Source: an uncultured Chromatiaceae bacterium (lineage in GTDB: Bacteria; Pseudomonadota; Gammaproteobacteria; Enterobacterales; Alteromonadaceae). Taken from it: a stretch of DNA of 13,354 bases. The position numbers and the translations under genes are program-made. Under the pieces are notes generated by a model. It ran no database searches and had not been told where the DNA came from. It was given only the letters and a program-made list of their open reading frames with translations. The DNA is taken from positions 1 through 13,354 of the forward strand of contig CAMLNG010000044.1 in NCBI GenBank assembly GCA_946481195.1. Direction: 5' to 3'. Shown in pieces: positions 8,493-13,354 of the stretch (position 1 is the stretch's first letter; each line of letters begins with the position of its first letter).

Positions 8493-9092
8493 GTGTTTTT
8501 AAAGCAAAATCTCTGGGCCGGCTGTTTATTCAGCCTGCTGTTAGCCGGGTGCGCCAGCCAGCCTGCCCCTCAAGTTTCCCGCCCGCTGCCAGCCGCCGAA
8601 CGTGAGCAGGCGCTGGATGCAATGACTGAGTACAAAGTGGTCGCTGCGCTTGGGGTGAAAGCGCCGGGCGAGAATGTCAGTGGCACACTGAACTGGCAAC
8701 AACAAGGCCCTTATTACCAGGCGTCTATGACCAATTTCCTTGGCCTCACCGTCTTTGAACTGACCACGCATGCCGAAGGCGCCACGGTCAAAGTCGATGG
8801 CGAAACGCATCAGGCCATGTCGGCCGGCGCCTTGCTGGATTATTTATCCGGCTGGTCTTTGCCGATAGAAGAAATGCAGCTGTGGCTCAAAGGCCTGCCG
8901 GGCCCCAGCAGTGAAAATTTACAACGCGACGGCATGGGCCGCCTGACCAGTTTTACCCTGACCGACAGCCGCGCCCGGCAATGGCAGGTCAGCTACAGCG
9001 ACTTTTTCCCTGATGCCAAATCGCTGCCACGCAAAATGCAGCTGCAATCCGGTGACACCCGGTTAAAACTGGTGATCCGGGAGTGGCAATAA
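8493..9092 (+). CDS. lolB: Outer membrane lipoprotein receptor LolB
   Basis: Outer-membrane lipoprotein that takes lipoproteins from periplasmic LolA and inserts them into the inner leaflet of the outer membrane. The start is GTG at 8493, with AGGA 6 nt upstream (8483-8486); the frame is open further upstream, but that stretch is antisense to hemA. The 199-residue precursor (E. coli 207) has a lipoprotein signal peptide: Lys4, a hydrophobic core, and lipobox LAGC with Cys20 as the lipidated residue. The following residues are ASQ, without the Asp(+2) that would retain it in the inner membrane. The mature part has features expected of the LolB beta-barrel: [37 protein letters not shown] (containing the hydrophobic loop), and a C-terminal [14 protein letters not shown]. 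The stop overlaps the ispE ATG (TAATG), as in the usual lolB-ispE-prs order. Confidence 0.93.
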   Translation: MFLKQNLWAGCLFSLLLAGCASQPAPQVSRPLPAAEREQALDAMTEYKVVAALGVKAPGENVSGTLNWQQQGPYYQASMTNFLGLTVFELTTHAEGATVKVDGETHQAMSAGALLDYLSGWSLPIEEMQLWLKGLPGPSSENLQRDGMGRLTSFTLTDSRARQWQVSYSDFFPDAKSLPRKMQLQSGDTRLKLVIREWQ

Positions 9093-9940
9093 TGACTGAC
9101 AATTTAATTTTACCGGCCCCGGCCAAACTGAATTTATTTTTGCATATCACCGGGCGCCGCGCGGATGGTTATCACAATTTGCAAACGCTGTTTCGCATGC
9201 TCGATGTCGGCGATGAGCTGAGTTTTCAGGCCGATGACAGCGGCGAAATCCGCTTCAGCTGTTCAGATGTCAGCATCAGCGGGGACGACAATCTCGTCGT
9301 GCGTGCAGCCAAAATGCTGCAGGCGCTGGCAGCTGAAGGTGCCGGAGCGCGTATCCATCTGAATAAACGCACGCCGATGGGCGGCGGCCTTGGCGGCGGT
9401 TCGTCTGATGCTGCGACGACTCTGCATGCGCTGAATGTGCTGTGGCAGCTGCAGTTATCCACCCAACAACTCGCCGACATCGGCTTAAAACTCGGTGCCG
9501 ACGTGCCGGTATTTGTCCATGGCCAGACCGCTTTTGCTGAAGGCGTAGGCGAAAAACTCCAGCCGGTGGAACTGGCGGATTGTTGGTATCTGGTGGTCAC
9601 ACCGGATGCGCATGTGTCGACCGCGGCGGTGTTCACTCATCCTGATCTCATTCGCAACAGCAAGCCACTGACGCTGGCAGATTTAATGACCAGTCCGTGG
9701 CGAAATGACTGCCAACCACTGGTTGAACGTCTCTGTCCGCAGGTTGCAATAACCTTACAGTGGTTGGTAGAATACGCGCCGTCTCGAATGACGGGTACTG
9801 GTGCCAGTGTCTTCGCTGAATTCGCTGATGAACTCAGTGCTCGTCGCGCCCTGGCTGACTTACCGGCAAATTGCCGCGGATTTGTCGCCCGGGGGCTCAA
9901 CCAGTCGCCGCTGCTGACTGCGTTACGACATGCCGTATGA
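9092..9940 (+). CDS. ispE: 4-diphosphocytidyl-2-C-methyl-D-erythritol kinase (IspE)
   Basis: GHMP-family kinase that phosphorylates CDP-methylerythritol at the 2-hydroxyl in the MEP isoprenoid pathway. The product has 282 residues (E. coli 283). Visible motifs are [21 protein letters not shown] (residues 8-28, catalytic Lys12), the ATP-binding glycine-rich [17 protein letters not shown] (95-111), [11 protein letters not shown] with catalytic Asp137, and the third GHMP motif [12 protein letters not shown] (233-244). The ATG at 9092 is chosen over the in-frame GTG at 9083: GGGAG (9079-9083) lies 8 nt before the ATG, and the ATG shares its A with the lolB stop, giving coupling. IspE is encoded in an operon with lolB and followed 74 bp later by prs. 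Confidence 0.97.
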   Translation: MTDNLILPAPAKLNLFLHITGRRADGYHNLQTLFRMLDVGDELSFQADDSGEIRFSCSDVSISGDDNLVVRAAKMLQALAAEGAGARIHLNKRTPMGGGLGGGSSDAATTLHALNVLWQLQLSTQQLADIGLKLGADVPVFVHGQTAFAEGVGEKLQPVELADCWYLVVTPDAHVSTAAVFTHPDLIRNSKPLTLADLMTSPWRNDCQPLVERLCPQVAITLQWLVEYAPSRMTGTGASVFAEFADELSARRALADLPANCRGFVARGLNQSPLLTALRHAV

Positions 9941-9945
9941 CGAGG

Positions 9946-9977
9946 GATCAGCGCCTTAATCGCCGAACGTGCTGATC
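9946..9977 (+). repeat. Inverted repeat in the ispE-prs gap
   Basis: GATCAGC (9946-9952) and GCTGATC (9971-9977) form a 7-bp stem that extends by a G-U and a C-G pair, with a loop of about 14 nt; TTTT follows a few bases later. It lies 6 bp after the ispE stop. It could be a weak terminator, an operator or a leader hairpin for prs; the sequence alone does not decide. It does not resemble the PurR box known upstream of E. coli prs. Confidence 0.4.
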
Positions 9978-10014
9978 TCAGATTTTAACCGGAGCAATCC
10001 CTGAGGATCCTACC

Positions 10015-10959
10015 GTGCCCGACATGAAGATATTCGCTGGTAACGCCGTACCAGAACTCGCCAAGAAAATCGCCAGCCGCCTGTACATTAAGCTCGGCGA
10101 TGCCGAAGTTGGCCGTTTCAGCGATGGAGAAGTCAGCGTTCAGATTAATGAAAACGTCCGTGGATCGGACGTTTTTATTATCCAGTCTACCTGCGCACCG
10201 ACCAACGATAACCTGATTGAACTGATCGTCATGGTTGATGCGCTGCGTCGCGCTTCTGCCGGTCGTATCACCGCGGTGATCCCATATTTTGGTTATGCCC
10301 GTCAGGACCGCCGCGTCCGCTCAGCCCGGGTACCTATCACGGCCAAAGTGGTCGCGGATTTCCTGTCCAGCGTGGGTGTTGACCGTGTATTAACGGTTGA
10401 CCTGCATGCTGAACAGATCCAGGGTTTCTTTGACGTACCAGTCGACAACGTGTTCGCCTCGCCAGTACTGCTCGATGATATGCGTAAGCGCGAATTTCAG
10501 GCGCCGGTCGTGGTATCACCGGATATCGGTGGTGTGGTCCGTGCCCGCGCTATTGCTAAACTGCTGAACGATGCCGATTTAGCCATCATCGATAAACGCC
10601 GGCCAAAAGCCAACGTGGCGCAGGTGATGCACATCATCGGTGACGTGAAAGACCGCGACTGTATCATCGTTGACGACATGATCGACACCGGTGGTACTTT
10701 GTGTAAAGCCGCTGAAGCCTTAAAAGAACAAGGCGCCCGCCGTGTATTTGCTTACGCGACACACCCGGTATTCTCTGGTAACGCCGCAGAAAACATCGCT
10801 AACTCAGTGATTGATGAATTGATCATCACCGACACTATTCCACTGTCACCGGCTATGCAGGCGGTGAGCAAAGTGAAACAGCTGACGTTGAGCGAAATGA
10901 TGGCCGAATGTATCCGCCGCATCAGCAACGAAGAATCAATTTCTTCGATGTTTGATTAA
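10015..10959 (+). CDS. prs: Ribose-phosphate pyrophosphokinase (PRPP synthetase)
   Basis: Transfers pyrophosphate from ATP to ribose-5-phosphate to make PRPP for purine, pyrimidine, NAD, histidine and tryptophan synthesis. The product has 314 residues (E. coli 315) and is nearly colinear with it from [11 protein letters not shown] to [11 protein letters not shown]. Motifs are [18 protein letters not shown] (33-50), [10 protein letters not shown] (91-100), Mg-binding His131 in [12 protein letters not shown], the flexible-loop DKRRPKA (193-199), and the PRPP-binding loop [10 protein letters not shown] (219-228). The GTG at 10015 is supported by GAGGAT a few bases upstream; E. coli prs also starts with GTG followed by CCxGACATGAA-type codons, whereas the ATG at 10024 would lose three conserved residues. 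It is followed immediately by a strong terminator. Confidence 0.98.
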   Translation: MPDMKIFAGNAVPELAKKIASRLYIKLGDAEVGRFSDGEVSVQINENVRGSDVFIIQSTCAPTNDNLIELIVMVDALRRASAGRITAVIPYFGYARQDRRVRSARVPITAKVVADFLSSVGVDRVLTVDLHAEQIQGFFDVPVDNVFASPVLLDDMRKREFQAPVVVSPDIGGVVRARAIAKLLNDADLAIIDKRRPKANVAQVMHIIGDVKDRDCIIVDDMIDTGGTLCKAAEALKEQGARRVFAYATHPVFSGNAAENIANSVIDELIITDTIPLSPAMQAVSKVKQLTLSEMMAECIRRISNEESISSMFD

Positions 10960-10976
10960 GCGTCCGCAATCTTGAC

Positions 10977-11003
10977 AAAAGCCGCTCCCCGAGCGGCTTT
11001 TTT
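10977..11003 (+). terminator. Rho-independent terminator after prs
   Basis: GCCGCTC (10981-10987) pairs perfectly with GAGCGGC (10991-10997) around a CCC loop. The stem is extended by AAAA/TTTT to 11 bp and followed by six T. It lies 17 bp after the prs stop and separates prs from rplY-pth. Confidence 0.93.
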
Positions 11004-11005
11004 GT

Positions 11006-11034
11006 TTGCCTGACATTAGCGCCGGTGCTATCAT
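11006..11034 (+). promoter_or_regulatory. Predicted rplY promoter
   Basis: TTGCCT (11006-11011, 4 of 6 consensus) and TATCAT (11029-11034, 5 of 6) are spaced by 17 nt and begin just after the prs terminator. Transcription near 11041 would give a leader of about 100 nt before the rplY ATG at 11142. Confidence 0.6.
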
Positions 11035-11091
11035 GTCGCGCTTTTTTCCGCCAGCACACCTCGGGTGTTGTTGCCGTGAAAAAAAATATGA

Positions 11092-11118
11092 GCTGGTTTT
11101 CTGGTCGCGGAAACCAGC
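11092..11118 (+). promoter_or_regulatory. Stable hairpin in the rplY 5' leader
   Basis: GCTGGTTTTC (11092-11101) pairs with GGAAACCAGC (11109-11118) through ten pairs, one of them G-U, around a 7-nt loop, and is followed by a T-rich run (11119-11130) just before the GGAG Shine-Dalgarno at 11132. A smaller ACACC/GGTGT hairpin with a TCG loop precedes it (about 11056-11068). L25 autogenous control through its leader has been described for E. coli rplY; whether this hairpin plays that role is inference. It could also be read as an attenuator. Confidence 0.5.
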
Positions 11119-11141
11119 ATTCTTAATTTTTGGAGATCCAA

Positions 11142-11741
11142 ATGTCTGAAGCCATTTACACGTTAAATGCCGAAATCCGTAACGACCTGGGGAAAGGTGC
11201 GAGCCGCCGCCTGCGTCACGCGGATAAAGTTCCAGCAATCATCTACGGTGGCCACAAAGCGCCTCTGTCTATCACACTGGAACACAACAAACTGATCCAG
11301 GCGCAAGCCAACGAAGGTTTCTACACGCACATCCTGACTATCAACGTCGGCGGTGAAGAAGTAAAAGCAATCGTTAAAGCAATGCAACGTCACCCGTTCA
11401 AGCCAAAAGTAACACACGTTGACTTCCAACGCGTTGAAGCTGGCCACGAACTGCACACTGTCGTACCTCTGCACTTCATCAACGAAGCTGCAGCTGGTAA
11501 AAAAGGCGGTATCGTTGCTCACCACATCAACGAAGTTGCTATTACAGTTCTGCCAGCTAACCTGCCAGAATTCATCGAAGTTGACCTGGCTGACGTAGCT
11601 GTTGGTCAAACTCTGCACCTGTCAGACCTGAAAGTTCCAGCCGGCGTAACTATCGCTGAACTGGCTAAAGGTGCTGGCCATGACCAGGCGGTTGTTTCTG
11701 TAAACAAACCAGCTGGTAAAGCGGAAGAAACTGCTGAGTAA
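11142..11741 (+). CDS. rplY: 50S ribosomal protein L25, long TL5/CTC type (bL25)
   Basis: Binds 5S rRNA in the central protuberance of the large ribosomal subunit. The 199-residue product carries the N-terminal L25 domain (about 5-95: GKGASRRLR at 17-25, VPAIIYGG at 30-37, [15 protein letters not shown] at 84-98) plus a C-terminal beta domain (about 103-187: [44 protein letters not shown]), ending in a charged tail. E. coli L25 has only the first domain (94 aa); the two-domain CTC/TL5 form is common in other gammaproteobacteria. The ATG at 11142 has GGAG 6 nt upstream; an in-frame TTG four codons earlier overlaps that site and is not chosen. Codon use is strongly biased to CTG, AAC, GGT and GTT, as expected for a highly expressed gene. 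The stop overlaps the pth ATG (TAATG). Confidence 0.97.
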   Translation: MSEAIYTLNAEIRNDLGKGASRRLRHADKVPAIIYGGHKAPLSITLEHNKLIQAQANEGFYTHILTINVGGEEVKAIVKAMQRHPFKPKVTHVDFQRVEAGHELHTVVPLHFINEAAAGKKGGIVAHHINEVAITVLPANLPEFIEVDLADVAVGQTLHLSDLKVPAGVTIAELAKGAGHDQAVVSVNKPAGKAEETAE

Positions 11742-12334
11742 TGTCTGACTTTGTTCAGCTTATCGTGGGCCTGGGTAATCCAGGCCCCGAATATGAGAAG
11801 ACCCGCCACAATGCCGGCCAATGGTTTGTCGAACAACTGGCCCGTCGCTACAACGTCCCGTTAAAAGCCGACCCGAAATATTTTGGTCTGACCGGCAAAT
11901 TTTTATTAAACGGACACGAAATCAAGTTGTTAATCCCCACTACTTATATGAATTTAAGTGGGAAGGCTGTTGCAGCTATGGCGCAGTTTTTTAAAGTCGC
12001 ACCTGAACAGATCCTGGTTGCGCACGACGAAATGGCGATAGCGCCAGGTGTTGCCAAGTTTAAGCTCGGTGGCGGTCACGCCGGTCACAATGGTTTAAAA
12101 GACATCACCAGCAAATTGGGCAATAATGCCAATTTTTACCGCCTGCGCTTAGGTATCGGTCATCCGGGTCACAAAGATCTGGTCACCGGATACGTACTGG
12201 GGAAAGCCCCGCAAGCAGAGCAAAAATTAATTGAGGACGCGCTCGACGAATCGCTGCGTTGCCTTGAACTGTGGCAAAAAGACGGTCTCGTCAAAGCCCA
12301 GCATCGTTTACACAGTTTTATCGCCACGACCTGA
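11741..12334 (+). CDS. pth: Peptidyl-tRNA hydrolase (Pth)
   Basis: Recycles peptidyl-tRNA dropped from ribosomes by cleaving the ester bond between peptide and tRNA; essential in E. coli. The product has 197 residues (E. coli 194). The catalytic and substrate-binding residues are all present: Asn13 in GLGNPG, His23 in TRHNAG, Asn71 in TYMNLSG, Asp96 in HDEMA, and Asn117 in GHNGLK. They sit three residues later than the E. coli numbers (10, 20, 68, 93, 114) because of a longer N terminus. The ATG overlaps the rplY stop by one base, so translation is probably coupled to rplY. ychF follows after 58 bp with no terminator seen, so a rplY-pth-ychF transcript is likely. Confidence 0.98.
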   Translation: MSDFVQLIVGLGNPGPEYEKTRHNAGQWFVEQLARRYNVPLKADPKYFGLTGKFLLNGHEIKLLIPTTYMNLSGKAVAAMAQFFKVAPEQILVAHDEMAIAPGVAKFKLGGGHAGHNGLKDITSKLGNNANFYRLRLGIGHPGHKDLVTGYVLGKAPQAEQKLIEDALDESLRCLELWQKDGLVKAQHRLHSFIATT

Positions 12335-12392
12335 GGGTCTGGTAACAGCGGCTGCGCTATCTTGGCGCCGGCTCAGCACTGAGGATACTTCC

Positions 12393-13354
12393 ATGGGTTT
12401 TAAATGTGGCATCGTTGGTTTACCCAACGTCGGTAAATCTACACTGTTTAACGCTTTGACTAAAGCGGGTATCGAAGCGGCGAACTTCCCGTTTTGTACT
12501 ATTGAACCAAATACCGGCGTAGTGCCTGTGCCGGATCCAAGGCTGAATCAACTGGCTGCTATCGTCAATCCACAGCGTATTCTGCCAACCACGATGGAAT
12601 TTGTTGATATCGCCGGTCTGGTAAAAGGCGCATCCAAAGGCGAAGGTCTTGGCAACAAGTTTTTGGCCAACATCCGCGAAACTGATGCAATTGGTCATGT
12701 GGTGCGCTGTTTTGAAGACGAAAACGTTATTCACGTCGCCAACAAAGTTGACCCGGCCGACGACATCGACACCATCAATATGGAGTTGGTACTGGCCGAT
12801 ATGGACAGCGCAGAAAAAGCTATTTTCCGCGTCAGCAAAAAAGCCAAAGCCGGTGACAAAGACGCCAAAGCTGAAATCGATGTGCTGGAAAAAGTCAAAG
12901 CGCACCTGGAGCAAGGCCTGACCCTGCGCCAGCTGGAGCTGTCACCGGAAGAGAAAGCGCTGATTTCATACATGAACTTCCTGACCATCAAACCAACCAT
13001 GTATATCGCCAACGTATTGGAAGATGGTTTTGAAAATAACCCACACTTAGATGTGGTACGCGAAATCGCCGCCAAAGAAGGCGCTATTGTGGTGCCGGTG
13101 TGCGCTGCGATTGAGTCAGAAATTTCTGAATTGGAAGATGACGAAAAAGCCGAATTCTTAGAATCAATGGGCTTAAGCGAGCCGGGCCTGAACCGCGTGA
13201 TCCGCGGTGGTTATTCGCTGTTGAACCTGCACACTTATTTCACTGCGGGCGTGAAAGAAGTACGCGCCTGGACTATTCCGGTTGGCGCCACCGCACCACA
13301 AGCTGCCGGTGTGATTCACACTGACTTTGAAAAAGGTTTTATCCGTGCTCAGGT
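12393..13354 (+). CDS. ychF: Ribosome-binding ATPase YchF (OLA1 family), 3' partial
   Basis: P-loop NTPase of the Obg group that binds ribosomes and prefers ATP over GTP; linked to translation and stress responses. The frame runs open to the window end, giving 320 of about 363 expected residues; the last part of the TGS domain is cut off. Walker A is GLPNVGKST (9-17), and the switch/G3 region [10 protein letters not shown] (72-81) has Leu where GTPases carry the catalytic Gln (HAS-NTPase). In place of the guanine-specific NKxD, the stretch [10 protein letters not shown] (202-211) carries the NVxE-like motif behind ATP specificity. A helical, charged insert lies at about 130-190, and the TGS domain starts near 275-280 ([19 protein letters not shown]). 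The ATG at 12393 has GAGGA 7 nt upstream (12381-12385). It lies directly downstream of pth, the common pairing. Confidence 0.97.
   Translation, partial: MGFKCGIVGLPNVGKSTLFNALTKAGIEAANFPFCTIEPNTGVVPVPDPRLNQLAAIVNPQRILPTTMEFVDIAGLVKGASKGEGLGNKFLANIRETDAIGHVVRCFEDENVIHVANKVDPADDIDTINMELVLADMDSAEKAIFRVSKKAKAGDKDAKAEIDVLEKVKAHLEQGLTLRQLELSPEEKALISYMNFLTIKPTMYIANVLEDGFENNPHLDVVREIAAKEGAIVVPVCAAIESEISELEDDEKAEFLESMGLSEPGLNRVIRGGYSLLNLHTYFTAGVKEVRAWTIPVGATAPQAAGVIHTDFEKGFIRAQ

Noticed and set aside
9226..9636. 136-codon open frame antisense to ispE
   Set aside because: Low-complexity Ser/Pro-rich shadow of the ispE glycine-rich region with no independent support.
10972..11000. Perfect -35-like TTGACA at 10972-10977
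   Set aside because: No -10 element at a 16-18 nt distance; that position is occupied by the prs terminator stem.
11163..11618. 151-codon open frame antisense to rplY
   Set aside because: It mirrors the biased codon use of rplY on the other strand; rplY is unmistakable and the antisense product has no recognisable motif.
12420..12914. 164-codon open frame antisense to ychF
   Set aside because: It lies wholly within a well-conserved ychF frame and shows no domain or ribosome binding site.

Overview
The window looks like a conserved housekeeping stretch of a gammaproteobacterial chromosome of moderate GC. Gene content and order suggest an Alteromonadales/Chromatiales-type organism (Rheinheimera- or Alishewanella-like), but this is inferred from synteny and recalled protein similarity, not from a search. 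No rRNA, tRNA, CRISPR array, insertion sequence or phage gene is visible.

Layout. (1) Bases 1-1850 (+) hold the C-terminal part of a hybrid sensor histidine kinase (HATPase, degenerate receiver, true receiver, Hpt). (2) Bases 1881-8342 (-) hold the classic hemA-prfA-prmC-...-sirB2-kdsA cluster, read right to left. Its unusual feature is a response regulator with an HD-GYP cyclic-di-GMP phosphodiesterase domain (3383-4936) between prmC and sirB2. That gene has its own good sigma70-type promoter and a strong terminator, and sirB1, often found between sirB2 and kdsA, is absent. (3) About 150 bp at 8349-8492 is a divergent regulatory region. (4) From 8493 rightward (+) come lolB-ispE, prs, rplY-pth and ychF (cut by the window end). 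prs ends in a strong terminator, and rplY then restarts with its own promoter and a structured leader.

How the genes work together. hemA starts tetrapyrrole synthesis. prfA makes release factor 1, and PrmC methylates the Gln of its GGQ motif; their frames overlap by one base. kdsA makes Kdo-8-phosphate for LPS, and lolB inserts lipoproteins into the outer membrane, so both serve the envelope. ispE belongs to the MEP isoprenoid pathway, and prs makes PRPP for nucleotides, His and Trp. rplY (bL25, long CTC-type), pth and ychF all act in translation. Stop/start overlaps (TGATG or TAATG) couple prfA-prmC, lolB-ispE and rplY-pth.

Most worth a second look: the conserved hemA reading frame has no ATG, GTG or TTG at its N terminus. 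The best Shine-Dalgarno spacing points to an ATT start, so either hemA uses a rare initiation codon or there is a sequence error or indel. Other points are the HD-GYP insertion, a terminator-like hairpin directly in front of the kdsA ribosome binding site, and a stable hairpin in the rplY leader. I did not find a convincing undescribed multi-gene system.
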